The notes: generated by a model not told the origin, from the letters alone. A stretch of DNA of 64,000 nucleotides from Streptomyces sp. NBC_00459 (GCF_036013955.1 NZ_CP107903.1:6386001-6450000), one strand, 5' to 3'; counted from the stretch's first letter, positions 16,555-25,487 are shown. Numbers and translations are program-made.

Positions 16555-17003
16555 GTTCCCACCGGACAATGGCTGCTCTTCGTTGTGCCGCACGGCGACA
16601 GTCTGGCTGGCCGGCCGTTGCTGGGCACCTCGATAAGAGGGGACTTCTCTACCTGGAAGCGCGTGAGGGGCAGGGCCCCGATTGGCTGGCGCGTTGGACG
16701 GCACGGTGAATCTGCATGCGGCGGTCGTCGGCGTCAACAAGCTGACCGTCGGCGAGCGGGTGGCGAAGGCTGGTGGGGCAGGCCTTCGCCCCTTTGCGGT
16801 GCAACCGTTAAGCGGCCTGGTCAACAGGCTCTGCGGTGACCAGGCCGCCGCGTTATGTAACTGTTGCAGGCCAAGGGATGGAACTACTGGCCGCTTTGCG
16901 CAAGTACGTCCCACTGATTGACAGGCTTCAACCTGGTCTCTCCAGGCCCTGGCGGATAGCGTTGGTTCGCCAATGAGAAGCCTCGTCCCACCGGGAGTTG
17001 ACC
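16555..17003. other. Intergenic region before the second lipoprotein cassette
   Basis: About 450 bp with no convincing gene. It holds the hairpin at 16812-16848 and, at 16918-16923, TTGACA, a possible -35 box for the lipoprotein gene; I could not identify a good -10. Confidence 0.5.
16812..16848 (+). terminator. Perfect 12-bp stem-loop
   Basis: GCGGCCTGGTCA and its exact complement TGACCAGGCCGC enclose a 13-base loop. There is no U tract. It stands in an intergenic region, so it may be a terminator of a lost or unseen transcript or an insulator for the cassette downstream. Confidence 0.55.
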
Positions 17004-17663
17004 GTGACCCGCCGTCCCATGCTGCTCGCAGCGATCGCACTGGCCGCTGCTGCGACCCTGTCGCTGTCCGCATGCGGGAGTGATGAAACTTCCAAGGGCA
17101 AGGACAACGACAAGATCGCGGGAGTCGACACCGGGAGCGAGGTGTCGGCGTCCCCGAGTGCGTCAGCCTCGGCGACCGATGACCGTCCGAAGATCGCATT
17201 GCCGTCGGACGTCACGTACAAGTTCGAGTGGACGAAGACCGGGAACGCGGACAAGGACGCTGTGCTCAACGATGCCGAACAGCGCATCAAGGCCGTGGAC
17301 TTGGCCATTGCCGAGCAGGACCCGCTGCATACGGCTTACCGCTTCTACTCCGAGGGTACGGCAGCAGCTGGAAGCCAGTCATACATCCAGGAGTTCGTCG
17401 ACCACAAGGCACGCACGACCGGCCTGACCCGCTATTACAACGAAGACCTGACGGTCAACAGTGACAACACTGCTGCTTTCCTGTACTGCGAGGACCAGAG
17501 CAAGGCATACAACAAGTTCCTGGAAACGGGCAAGACGGACATCACGCCGGTTACGAAGGACAGCTACGTCATGTATGCCAGCACGCTGCGCAAGAACAAG
17601 AACGGGGTCTGGGTCACCGAGACTCTGGACTCGCAGCGGGGGAGCGAAAAGTGCCAGCCTTGA
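17004..17663 (+). CDS. Lipoprotein, paralogous family member 4
   Basis: 219 residues from GTG 17004, preceded by GGGAG at 16993-16997; a TTG at 16998 is less likely. Lipobox LSAC (Cys24), a KDNDKIAGVDTGSE linker almost identical to that of member 1, a Ser/Ala linker, and the domain LPSDVTYKFEW onward. The domain is closest to member 2 (KTGNADKDAVLNDAEQ, YCEDQSK). The C-terminus CQP overlaps the start of the exported-protein gene, as for member 1. The base composition is lower in GC than that of the tad genes. Confidence 0.85.
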   Translation: MTRRPMLLAAIALAAAATLSLSACGSDETSKGKDNDKIAGVDTGSEVSASPSASASATDDRPKIALPSDVTYKFEWTKTGNADKDAVLNDAEQRIKAVDLAIAEQDPLHTAYRFYSEGTAAAGSQSYIQEFVDHKARTTGLTRYYNEDLTVNSDNTAAFLYCEDQSKAYNKFLETGKTDITPVTKDSYVMYASTLRKNKNGVWVTETLDSQRGSEKCQP

Positions 17664-18676
17664 TTCAGCGAAACCATCTGCTCGTTTCCGGACTGACGGC
17701 CTCGTTCTTGGCAATTTCCACCCCCGCGCACGCCGAGAAGGGATTCGGCGGTACTGACGGCCAGACGAAGCAGGAAGCCAAAGCCGACGGCGACAACCTC
17801 TCCGTGTCCGTTGGCGATGCCATCTTCGACCGTTCAAAGAACGGCAGCGGCAAATCCACGGGTGCGTTGACGCCGATGACGTCCTGGACGCCGCCGGCTT
17901 GTTGGTATGCCCCGACGTACAGTCCCGAGGAGCTTCAGAAGGTCAAGGAGCCGGTGTGGGAGGCGGGGTCCACGGGGTACGAGTGGGATGCCGAGCAGCG
18001 GGAGAAGTACCTCAACGAGGACGACCACTCGAAGGACTTCAACAAGGACAAGACCGGCGAGGGTTATTGGTGGGGCTCGTACGTCAACAAGTCCTACCCG
18101 CCGGGCTGGGACTCCTGCAAGGAGGACTATTTCTGGGTCGACACCGGTGACGCTCCTCCCGCCGGCATCGACAACGTCATCACCCCCGAGATCCTCGCCG
18201 GACTCGCCTACAACGAGATCCGTGTCCCCTCCACCAAGGTCACCCTCGCCCCCGCCGGCCCCACCAAGGTGAACCTGCCCACCTGGGCCTGGCTGGACGC
18301 GGCGCAGTTCAAGCCCGTCTCCGTGACCGCGTCCGTACCGGTACTCGACATGTACGCGACCGCGACGGCGACACCGGTGTCACTCAGGATCGAGCCAGGC
18401 ACCGCGGACGCGATGACCTATCCGGCTTCCGGCGCCTGCGAGATCAACAACGGCCGCATCGGCGAGCCCTACGCCGAGGGCAAGGCCGACGAGATTCCGC
18501 CCTGCGGCGTGAAATACCTGCGCTCCTCGGGTGACGGCTCGTACCCGCTCAGCGCGACGGTCACTTGGAAGATCACCTGGACGGGTTCCGGTGGCGCCGG
18601 CGATGACCTGCCCGACGGCAGCTTCGGCGCAACCCAGGACGTTGTCGTACAGGAGATCCAGGCCGTCAACCGCTGA
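17651..18676 (+). CDS. Exported protein of unknown function, copy B
   Basis: 341 residues: signal peptide (residues 1-30, ending near AHA), a Gly/Asp-rich linker, then the same Trp/Tyr/Pro-rich body as copy A at 44-1087. GTG 17651 overlaps the lipoprotein gene by 13 bases and has GGGGGAG about 7 bases upstream. At the site where copy A has an ATGA overlap, this copy has TTGA. Residues about 79-231 are encoded by DNA 99 percent identical to copy A, while the N-terminal and C-terminal parts are only moderately similar. Function unknown; the fixed pairing with a lipoprotein suggests a surface complex. Confidence 0.85.
   Translation: MPALIQRNHLLVSGLTASFLAISTPAHAEKGFGGTDGQTKQEAKADGDNLSVSVGDAIFDRSKNGSGKSTGALTPMTSWTPPACWYAPTYSPEELQKVKEPVWEAGSTGYEWDAEQREKYLNEDDHSKDFNKDKTGEGYWWGSYVNKSYPPGWDSCKEDYFWVDTGDAPPAGIDNVITPEILAGLAYNEIRVPSTKVTLAPAGPTKVNLPTWAWLDAAQFKPVSVTASVPVLDMYATATATPVSLRIEPGTADAMTYPASGACEINNGRIGEPYAEGKADEIPPCGVKYLRSSGDGSYPLSATVTWKITWTGSGGAGDDLPDGSFGATQDVVVQEIQAVNR
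17884..18342 (+). repeat. 459-bp near-identical inverted repeat, arm B
   Basis: This is the counterpart of 381-839 in the opposite orientation, with 455 of 459 positions identical by eye. The two arms enclose about 17 kb that includes the whole pilus locus. Confidence 0.95.
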
Positions 18677-18835
18677 GCCTCGTGAAGGAACTGTCGAGAG
18701 GTACTCACTCCCGTGTAGGAGACTCAGCTTGGGTTGGCCTCGGGTTGGCAGATGGACCCGGTACGGGTTGAGAAAGCCACGCCGGTGCTTCTGATCCAGC
18801 AGTTGCGTAATTTGTGGGGCGAGTAGGGGACGGGC

Positions 18836-19168
18836 ATGGGAGCCGACGGCGACAAGCCAAAGGTGGACAATCCGGAGCGGGAGCGGCTGAAGGCGCTGAA
18901 GCGGGACCTTGAAAAGGAACGGTCCGATTTCGTCGGTGCCCTGAAGAGGGCGGCTGCGGACGTCGGGAAGGGCGGCCGGGACTCCGTGAAGTCGTGGGTG
19001 GGCAGGAATGCCGACAAGTGGCACAACGACGTGGCAGGCCACCGTAGGACTGTGCGTGCCCGCATCGACAAGGTACTTGAGGACGTTCAGCGTGAAATCG
19101 ACCGTATGCCGGAGAAGGTCACGCTCGAGGAAGCCAATTCGATGAACCGCAACAGGCGCTTCTACTGA
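18836..19168 (+). CDS. Small charged helical protein
   Basis: 110 residues with no signal peptide and no membrane segment. Almost half the residues are Lys, Arg, Asp or Glu, arranged as long amphipathic helices (ERLKALKRDLEKERSDF; RARIDKVLEDVQREIDR), with a central SWVGRNADKW segment. The size and helical pattern recall WXG100-like or partner proteins of type VII secretion, but no WxG turn is present at the usual mid position, so this is only a similarity of layout. ATG 18836 with GGGGACGGG upstream. About 50 bp precede the next gene, with which it is probably cotranscribed. Confidence 0.75.
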   Translation: MGADGDKPKVDNPERERLKALKRDLEKERSDFVGALKRAAADVGKGGRDSVKSWVGRNADKWHNDVAGHRRTVRARIDKVLEDVQREIDRMPEKVTLEEANSMNRNRRFY

Positions 19169-19217
19169 AAAGCCACTCAAGTCGGCGGCAAAAACTGATG
19201 CGAACGAGGACCGTGGC

Positions 19218-21170
19218 ATGCGCGCGGATGAAGGCGGAACCAGCAAAAGCGTCTTTTCGGGGATCGACCCGGGTGCGCTCAAGGGCACAATCGACTCCGT
19301 ACGGCGGGACCAGGAGACGCTCCGTGACCGGGCCTCCTACTACAAGACTCAGCTCGCCTACTACGGTGTGGGAGCCGAGGAACTCAGCGAGGTCGTGCGC
19401 GTAGCGGGGTGGGCCAGGGACGAACTGCCCATGCTGAAGCGGCGTTACCACTTGGCCATGAACATGGACAGTGATGCGTACCCGGGCTCTACGGGCATGG
19501 TGCAGATCAACGAGGCGAAGGTGACCCGAGCGGCCAACGCCGAGGCAGTCAAGGACGCCAAGCGGGCAACGGAGCTTGCGAAGAAGAACCGCGAGGACCT
19601 CAGTCCGGCGGAGTTCGACGAGCTGCACGCGCTCTTCGCAGAGAACTATGACGAGTACCCCTTCGCAGAGAGGGTCGTAGGGGCCTTGGGAGCGAAGAAG
19701 ACACTGCAGTTCTGGTACGAGATGAGCAACGTCGGCAGCTCTCCCGAATATAGCCAGGCCTCGGGTTTCAAACATCTCGACGACCTCGACGAGATGCAGA
19801 AGAGCTTCAGCCTCACTGTGGCTCAGGCCACCAACTCTGATTCGCCGGCGATGGAGAAGTGGAAGAAGGACATGGTCGCGATCGGGGGTGATCCGATCAG
19901 GGACCCGAATGGTGACGCCGGCGGCCGTGAAGGGTTCGTCGTCATGAGTAACCTCATGCGTTACGGCGACTATGACGACAAGTTCCTGGAGAACTACGGA
20001 ACGGCGCTTGTCAAGGCAGACCGGCGCATCACGGAAAACACCGGAGGGCTCCACAGATCCGGCTGGGGTACCGAGGGCACTGTCAACTACCTGGGCAGCG
20101 ATGCGGGGAATGACCCTTTTACCGGTTACATGAAGGCACTCGCCAACAGCCCGGGCGCGGCAACGGCGTTCTTCACCGCCGAGCAAAAGGGCAAAGACGG
20201 CAAGCCGGAGACGAACTTCAAGTATCTCTTCGAAACGCGTGAGTGGCCGGACGAGAATGTGACCGGCCGAAACTCAATGGGCCATGCCCTCGAAGCGGCC
20301 ACGACAGGCCATCGACCTGGCGAACCGGCCACGATCGAGGACATCAAGCACTCGGAGGAACAGGCGGCTCTGTTCAGCGCCATCGTGAATTCGGTGTCCC
20401 AGCACGAGAATCTGTTGCGTGATCACGAATACTTGTCGGACAGTTTTGCGAACATCGCTGCAGAGTACATGCCTGACTTGCATCGATCGTTTGAGTTCGA
20501 CAAGGCAAATGGGGCCCAACTCTTCCCTACCGCAGGAGCCGAAGCTAATCTCAAAACGTCCCCTGTCATGCGATTCTTGCATACGGTATCCCGCAACAAG
20601 GAAGGGTACGACCGGCTCAACATCTCCCAGCATGTATATGCTGCCGCATTGATGGAGGCCCAAGTGAAGCACCCAAACGCCTACCCTCTCACCACCGACG
20701 AAAAAATCGCCGGAATTGCCTACGACACCGGCTTCTTTCAGGGCATCATCGGCGTGGGTCAACATTTTCAAGCCGAAAAAGATGATGTTGATGCTACCGC
20801 GCGCGACGACGCCTGGAAGGAACATGCGAGTACGTGGGGCGGCTCCTTGGTTGGTAGCGCGACAGCTATTGCGACAGCACCGTTTACCGGTCCCGGTGGT
20901 GTGGTGGCAGGTGGTCTGGTGGGAACGGCCGCAGGCGAGATTTTCAATGGTCTTCTGGGCGGGTTTGGCAGCGACGAGGAGGATCAGGAGAAGGTCTATC
21001 AAAATGTGATGCAGCTGGATCAGATTCAGGAATCAGCCATTCGAACTACTCAGAATTCCGTTAAGGTTGCCACCGGCGACGAGGCGGCCGAATCCAGGGC
21101 CGGCGGCCAGTCAGGCCGGGGCTTTGCTGATGCCATGACTCTGGTCGGCGGGGCTAAAGCAGGCCAGTAA
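19218..21170 (+). CDS. Large helical protein, candidate secreted effector-like protein
   Basis: 650 residues. The N-terminal 110 residues are helical (GALKGTIDSVRRDQETLRDR, then AGWARDELPMLKRRYH) and could be a WXG100-like targeting region. A long, mostly helical middle contains MRYGDYDDKFLENYG and LFETREWPDENVTGRNSMGHA. Near residues 545-590 a Gly/Ala-rich hydrophobic stretch (GSLVGSATAIATAPFTGPGG, GGLVGTAAGEIFNGLLGGFG) could insert in a membrane. No catalytic motif or classical signal peptide. GC content drops after about 20400. The following gene's candidate start lies downstream of its stop. I do not recognise the family with certainty; a type VII-like export route is inference from layout. 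Confidence 0.75.
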   Translation: MRADEGGTSKSVFSGIDPGALKGTIDSVRRDQETLRDRASYYKTQLAYYGVGAEELSEVVRVAGWARDELPMLKRRYHLAMNMDSDAYPGSTGMVQINEAKVTRAANAEAVKDAKRATELAKKNREDLSPAEFDELHALFAENYDEYPFAERVVGALGAKKTLQFWYEMSNVGSSPEYSQASGFKHLDDLDEMQKSFSLTVAQATNSDSPAMEKWKKDMVAIGGDPIRDPNGDAGGREGFVVMSNLMRYGDYDDKFLENYGTALVKADRRITENTGGLHRSGWGTEGTVNYLGSDAGNDPFTGYMKALANSPGAATAFFTAEQKGKDGKPETNFKYLFETREWPDENVTGRNSMGHALEAATTGHRPGEPATIEDIKHSEEQAALFSAIVNSVSQHENLLRDHEYLSDSFANIAAEYMPDLHRSFEFDKANGAQLFPTAGAEANLKTSPVMRFLHTVSRNKEGYDRLNISQHVYAAALMEAQVKHPNAYPLTTDEKIAGIAYDTGFFQGIIGVGQHFQAEKDDVDATARDDAWKEHASTWGGSLVGSATAIATAPFTGPGGVVAGGLVGTAAGEIFNGLLGGFGSDEEDQEKVYQNVMQLDQIQESAIRTTQNSVKVATGDEAAESRAGGQSGRGFADAMTLVGGAKAGQ

Positions 21171-21203
21171 TGGCCGATTTAGAAAGTAAATGGGTGATCG
21201 ATC

Positions 21204-21902
21204 TTGATGGAATCAAACATTCGGAAATATTCTCGGAAACCTTTTATCTATGGCGCGATGGCTGCGGGTTTGGCCGCAGCCCTACTTTTCGCATATCTTT
21301 CTGGAGCATTCGAGGGCCGCGGGACTATTCGAGCCGACGACGTCTGCCGCCATGTGCCCGACCGGCAAAAGACTGCCAAAATCTTCAACTCCGTGCTACC
21401 TCGGGCCTCTAAGTATGAGTTTTTTGAGACTTGGAGGCCGGACCAGGATCGGTGGTTCAGAAGCGTCTGTGAAGTAAGAGGTGACGATGGGCCCATCTTC
21501 TACCTGGATGCTCATATGGGCACCGCGAGAAATTGGCAAGAATGGGCTAAGGGGGAAATCTGGTCGAACTATGGACGCAAGAGTATCTACTTCAATGCCG
21601 GGCTCAAGGGTGTGTCCAATGCGGAGGTGGCCGCGATCTGGGTCCCCTGCTACGCCGGCGAGGAGGCGCAAAAGGCTCCTTGGAACATGTCCGTGGCCGC
21701 CTTTTCTGTGGAGCCTCTTGAGGCCTCGGACAAGGAAGCACGGCAGACCCTCATCGATCTGGCGACGACCTTCGCCCGTCAGGCCCACAAGGACGCGAAG
21801 TGTGACCTTCCGTCGAAGCTTCCCGGGCGAGTTTCTCTGTCTCTCGGTAACCTGATGAGAAACCGTTCACTTGGTCGCAACGCTGACATCGATAAGGTGT
21901 GA
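21204..21902 (+). CDS. Membrane-anchored exported protein, unknown
   Basis: 232 residues with one N-terminal transmembrane helix (about residues 12-32, MAAGLAAALLFAYLSGAF) and an extracytoplasmic domain containing three cysteines (VCRHV, SVCEV, VPCYAG) and a fourth near residue 203. The start is TTG 21204 or ATG 21207; no strong ribosome-binding site is visible. It follows the 650-residue gene by about 30 bp, so it likely belongs to the same transcript and may be its membrane partner or an immunity-like protein. The first 250 bases are clearly AT-richer than the window average. Family not recognised. Confidence 0.7.
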   Translation: MMESNIRKYSRKPFIYGAMAAGLAAALLFAYLSGAFEGRGTIRADDVCRHVPDRQKTAKIFNSVLPRASKYEFFETWRPDQDRWFRSVCEVRGDDGPIFYLDAHMGTARNWQEWAKGEIWSNYGRKSIYFNAGLKGVSNAEVAAIWVPCYAGEEAQKAPWNMSVAAFSVEPLEASDKEARQTLIDLATTFARQAHKDAKCDLPSKLPGRVSLSLGNLMRNRSLGRNADIDKV

Positions 21903-21905
21903 GCC

Positions 21906-22487
21906 GTGCGAAAAGTCATCCTGATGATGTCCATCTCCCTCGACGGATACTTCGAGGGCCCCAACCGCGAAATCGACTGGCACCTGGTCGACGAAGAGCT
22001 TCACCTGTACTTCAATGAGAAGGTCAGAAGCATGGGTGGCCTTCTCTCTGGGCGTATCACCCACCAGCTCATGGCCGACTTCTGGCCCACCGCCGATACC
22101 GACCCCGGCCCCGACAGTTCGGAAGCCATGGTCGAGTTCGCCGGTATCTGGCGGGACATTCCGAAGTACGTGTACTCCCGGACCTTGGAACACGCCGACT
22201 GGAACACGACCGTCGTGCGAGAGGTCGTGCCGGAGGAGGTTCGGGCGCTCAAGGAGCAGGCCGGTGGGGATCTCGCCGTCAGTGGGGCTGAACTTGCCGC
22301 CGAGTTCATGCGGCACGACCTCATCGACGAGTTTCATCTGTGCGTCCATCCCGTGCTGATCGGACGCGGCAGGCGGCTCTTCCACGAGGCCGACAGCTTC
22401 ACTCATCTCCGGCTCGCCGAATCACGTACCTTCGGCAACGGTGTCGTACTTCTGCGGTACGAGCGTGTCAGCAGCGACAGCCGGTAA
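21906..22487 (+). CDS. Dihydrofolate reductase / RibD C-terminal family protein
   Basis: 193 residues with the DHFR-like fold: MMSISLDGYFEGPN at the N-terminus, GGLLSGRITHQLM, then LKEQAGGDLAVSGAELAAEF and HPVLIGRGRRLF. These are the usual landmarks of YyaP/YwjB-type proteins, which bind NADPH; the substrate is usually unknown. GTG start at 21906, three bases after the previous stop, although the GC content returns to normal here, so functional linkage to the upstream genes is doubtful. Confidence 0.88.
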   Translation: MRKVILMMSISLDGYFEGPNREIDWHLVDEELHLYFNEKVRSMGGLLSGRITHQLMADFWPTADTDPGPDSSEAMVEFAGIWRDIPKYVYSRTLEHADWNTTVVREVVPEEVRALKEQAGGDLAVSGAELAAEFMRHDLIDEFHLCVHPVLIGRGRRLFHEADSFTHLRLAESRTFGNGVVLLRYERVSSDSR

Positions 22488-22527
22488 TGGTGTTGTACTG
22501 CGCGGCCACGCTCGATAGGAAGGCCCC

Positions 22528-23415
22528 GTGACCACCACCCTCGGAGTCGTCTTCCGTCCCCAGCTCCCGCCCGAGCGACTGCGCGCCCTCGCCCAACTCG
22601 CCGATTCCGCCGGGATCGAGGAACTGTGGCTCTGGGAGGACTGTTTCCGCGAAGGGGGTATCTCCGCCGCCGCAGCTGCCCTCGCCTGGACCGAGCACGT
22701 GCGAGTCGGCGTCGGCCTGCTCCCCGTACCGCTCCGGAACGTCGCCCTGACCGCTATGGAGGCCGCCACTCTGCACCGTCTGTTCCCGGGGCGGGCCATC
22801 CTCGGCCTCGGGCACGGTGTACAGGACTGGATGGGGCAGGTCGGGGCGCGGGTCGCGTCGCCGCTCGCCCTCTTGCGGGAGTATCTGCTCGCGTTGCGCG
22901 CACTGCTCGACGGTGAACGGGTCACCGTCGACGGGCGGTACGTGAAGCTGGACGACGTAGGCCTCGACTGGCCGCCCGAGCCAGGGTTGCCCCTTCTAGC
23001 CGGGGCCACCGGGCCCCGTTCGTTGCGGCTGGCCGGTGAGGTTGCCGACGGGACTGTTCTCCATGCCGGTACCGCGCCCGACGGGGTGCGTCTGGCCCGG
23101 CAGTTGATCGAGGAGGGGCGGGTGGCCGCCGGACGGACGGACACCGCCGGGCAGACCCACCAGGTCGTCGTCTATCTCCTTGTCGCCACCGGGCCGCACG
23201 CCGACGACCGGCTCCGTGTGGAACTGGTCGCCGAAGGACTCGCCTCCGTACATGATCTCGGCGTCGCCGGGGACGCCGACTCAGTCGCCAAGGCCGTGGG
23301 GCGCCTCGTCGAGGCCGGTGCCGACACCGTTATCCTCCAGCCGACCGCGGACGAGCCCGACCCCGAGGGCTTCGTACGGTTCGTCGCCGAGGACGTTCGC
23401 CCGCTCGTCCCCTGA
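22528..23415 (+). CDS. LLM-class flavin-dependent oxidoreductase
   Basis: 295 residues with a luciferase-like TIM barrel: GVVFRPQLPPERL, WLWEDCFREGG, RVGVGLLPVPLRNVALTAME, LGLGHGVQDWMGQVG, then LLAGATGPRSLRLAGEVADG. These match F420- or FMN-dependent alkanal monooxygenase-like enzymes. Streptomyces carry many; the substrate cannot be inferred. The start GTG at 22528 is preceded by AGGAAGG. Confidence 0.9.
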   Translation: MTTTLGVVFRPQLPPERLRALAQLADSAGIEELWLWEDCFREGGISAAAAALAWTEHVRVGVGLLPVPLRNVALTAMEAATLHRLFPGRAILGLGHGVQDWMGQVGARVASPLALLREYLLALRALLDGERVTVDGRYVKLDDVGLDWPPEPGLPLLAGATGPRSLRLAGEVADGTVLHAGTAPDGVRLARQLIEEGRVAAGRTDTAGQTHQVVVYLLVATGPHADDRLRVELVAEGLASVHDLGVAGDADSVAKAVGRLVEAGADTVILQPTADEPDPEGFVRFVAEDVRPLVP

Positions 23416-23424
23416 ACTTCGTCG

Positions 23425-23473
23425 CCTGAGCCTCGTCCCCTGGACCTGAAAAATCCCCTGAGCCTCGTCCCCT
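23425..23473. repeat. 17-bp direct repeat
   Basis: The 17-mer beginning CCTGAGCCTCG occurs at 23425-23441 and again at 23457-23473, between the oxidoreductase and acetyltransferase genes. Confidence 0.8.
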
Positions 23474-23527
23474 CCTGGCACCGCCGCCTTCCCAGCGTTG
23501 TCAGTACCCCCTGCCAGACTCCCCACC

Positions 23528-24046
23528 ATGACCGACAACGTGCCCGAGAAGCCGACCGACGGCGGAGCCGGCAACGACGTTCAGCTCCGCGACGTCGTGG
23601 AAGCCGACCTGGAGTTCCTGCTCGCCTGCGAGAACGATCCCGAAGCCGTCCGGCGGTCGCGGTTCACGCCCAGGTCGCGGGACGCCTTCATGGCGCACTG
23701 GAAGTCGAAGATCCTCGGCGACAGCACCGTGTTCGTGCAGATGGTCACCGTGGACACCGAGCCGGCCGGCAGCATCGTCGCCTGGTGGGAGGGCGAACAG
23801 GGCGTCGGCGGACAGCGCTTCATCGGATACTGGCTCGGGCGGCCGTACTGGGGGAGAGGGGTCGGGAGCGTCGCCCTCGGGCTGTTCCTGCTGCGCGAGA
23901 CCAACCGGCCCCTCTACGCCGATCCCTTCGCCGGGAACACCGCCTCTGTCCGACTCCTCGAAAAGCACGGCTTCCGTCGCACCGGCACGGTCCGACATGG
24001 CGACAACGAGCACATCCTGCTCGTCCTCGACACTGAGAGGTCATGA
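23528..24046 (+). CDS. GNAT-family N-acetyltransferase
   Basis: 172 residues of the RimJ/RimL-like subgroup: LRDVVEADLEFLLACENDPE, GYWLGRPYWGRGVGSVALGL (acetyl-CoA-binding RGxG region), then ADPFAGNTASVRLLEKHGF, a typical C-terminal signature. It transfers acetyl from acetyl-CoA to an amine on an unknown substrate. ATG at 23528 is chosen since upstream residues do not fit the family. Confidence 0.9.
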   Translation: MTDNVPEKPTDGGAGNDVQLRDVVEADLEFLLACENDPEAVRRSRFTPRSRDAFMAHWKSKILGDSTVFVQMVTVDTEPAGSIVAWWEGEQGVGGQRFIGYWLGRPYWGRGVGSVALGLFLLRETNRPLYADPFAGNTASVRLLEKHGFRRTGTVRHGDNEHILLVLDTERS

Positions 24047-24105
24047 AGCCGCGAGTCCATGAAGTCGCGAGGCCATGAAGCCTCACCAGGCAATCAGCCC
24101 CTGAC

Positions 24106-24594
24106 TTACGACGGTTCGTACTCCCCGGTCACCCCGTCGATCAACTCGCGCACGATGTCCATGTGCCCCGCGTGCCGTGCCGTCTCCGCCGTCATCCGGA
24201 CCAGGACCCAGCGCAGCGAGCACTCGTCGTCCCGCCATGTCGGCTTGCCCATGGTGTCCAGGGGGAGTTCCGTCAGTACGCGGTCGGCGGCGGCGCGGGC
24301 GCGGGCGTAGAAGTCGGTGATCCGTGCCGTGGTCTCGTCCGGGCCCGCGGTCATGTCCTCCCCGAGATAGGGATCGAACCAGAAAGGCTCGGTCTCGCGG
24401 CCGAACGTCTCCACGAACCAGCCGTACTCGACCGACGCCAGATGCTTCACCAGCCCCAGCAGACTCGTCCCCGACGGTGTCATCGGCCTGCGGACCTGTT
24501 CCTCGCTCAGGCCCTCCAGTTTCCACAGCACCGCGTCCCGCTCCTGGTCGAGCTTCGCGCGAAGCGTCGTCGTTTCGTCATCGGCGTACAGCAT
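24106..24594 (-). CDS. DinB/DUF664 family protein
   Basis: 162 residues of the DinB four-helix family. Three possible metal ligands are visible: His in GLVKHLASVEYGW, and two in TAETARHAGHMD. Members in actinobacteria include mycothiol-dependent S-transferases, which is a possible activity here. ATG 24594 has GGGGTGG upstream; GTG 24606 is an alternative. Divergent from the methyltransferase gene. Confidence 0.88.
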   Translation of the reverse strand: MLYADDETTTLRAKLDQERDAVLWKLEGLSEEQVRRPMTPSGTSLLGLVKHLASVEYGWFVETFGRETEPFWFDPYLGEDMTAGPDETTARITDFYARARAAADRVLTELPLDTMGKPTWRDDECSLRWVLVRMTAETARHAGHMDIVRELIDGVTGEYEPS

Positions 24595-24683
24595 GTCCCG
24601 GACCACCCCTTCTGCCGTTCTGCTTCCGTCGTGCGGCGGAAATTATCAGCGGCCACTGACAACTGCCTGGGAACATCACCTTC

Positions 24684-25487
24684 ATGTCCGTGCCCGAGCC
24701 CGCCTCCGCACCCGTCTCCACCTCCACCTCCGACTTCGAGCAGCTCCTCGCCGAAGGTGCCGCCGTCCCCACCGACGGATGGGACTTCTCCTGGTTCGAC
24801 GGCCGGGCCACGGAGGCGCGGCCCTCCTGGGGATATGCCCGGGCCATGGGGGAGCGGCTGGCCCGCGTGTCCGCCGCCCTCGATGTGCACACCGGAGGCG
24901 GCGAGGTACTCAACACCGCCCCGAAGCTGCCCCCGCTCACCGTCGCCACCGAGGGCTGGCCGCCGAACGTCGCCAAGGCCACCGCCCTGCTCCACCCGCG
25001 TGGCGCGGCAGTCGTCGCCGTGCCGGACGACGCGCCGTTGCCCTTCGCCGCCGATGCCTTCGACCTGGTCGTCAGCCGGCACCCCGTCGCCCCGCATTGG
25101 ACCGAGATCGCCCGCGTCCTGCGACCCGGCGGTACGTACTTCGCCCAGCACGTCGGGCCCGCCAGCGCGTACGAACTCGTCGAGCACTTCCTCGGACCGC
25201 AGCCGGCCGAGCAGCGCAGCGCCCGTCACCCCGACCGTGAGCGGGCCGGCGCGGAAGCCGCCGGGCTGGAGATCGTCGAACTGCGCGCCGAGCGGCTGCG
25301 GATGGAGTTCTACGACATCGCGGCCGTCGTGCACTTCCTGCGCAAGGTGATCTGGATGGTGCCAGGGTTCACTGTCGACGCCTACCGCCCTCAACTCCGG
25401 TCCCTGCACGAGCGGATCGAGGCCGAGGGTCCGTTCGTGGCACACAGCAGCCGCCATCTCATCGAGGCCCGCAAGCCGACTGGCTGA
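24684..25487 (+). CDS. Class I SAM-dependent methyltransferase
   Basis: 267 residues. The SAM-binding core includes VHTGGGEVLNTA (motif I, slightly degenerate), ALPFAADAFDLVVSRH-type motif around residue 130 and VLRPGGTYFAQHVGP (post-motif). The C-terminal part (MVPGFTVDAYRPQLRSLHER) is typical of Streptomyces small-molecule methyltransferases of this group. Substrate unknown. ATG 24684; the 90-bp gap from the divergent DinB gene probably holds both promoters. Confidence 0.9.
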   Translation: MSVPEPASAPVSTSTSDFEQLLAEGAAVPTDGWDFSWFDGRATEARPSWGYARAMGERLARVSAALDVHTGGGEVLNTAPKLPPLTVATEGWPPNVAKATALLHPRGAAVVAVPDDAPLPFAADAFDLVVSRHPVAPHWTEIARVLRPGGTYFAQHVGPASAYELVEHFLGPQPAEQRSARHPDRERAGAEAAGLEIVELRAERLRMEFYDIAAVVHFLRKVIWMVPGFTVDAYRPQLRSLHERIEAEGPFVAHSSRHLIEARKPTG

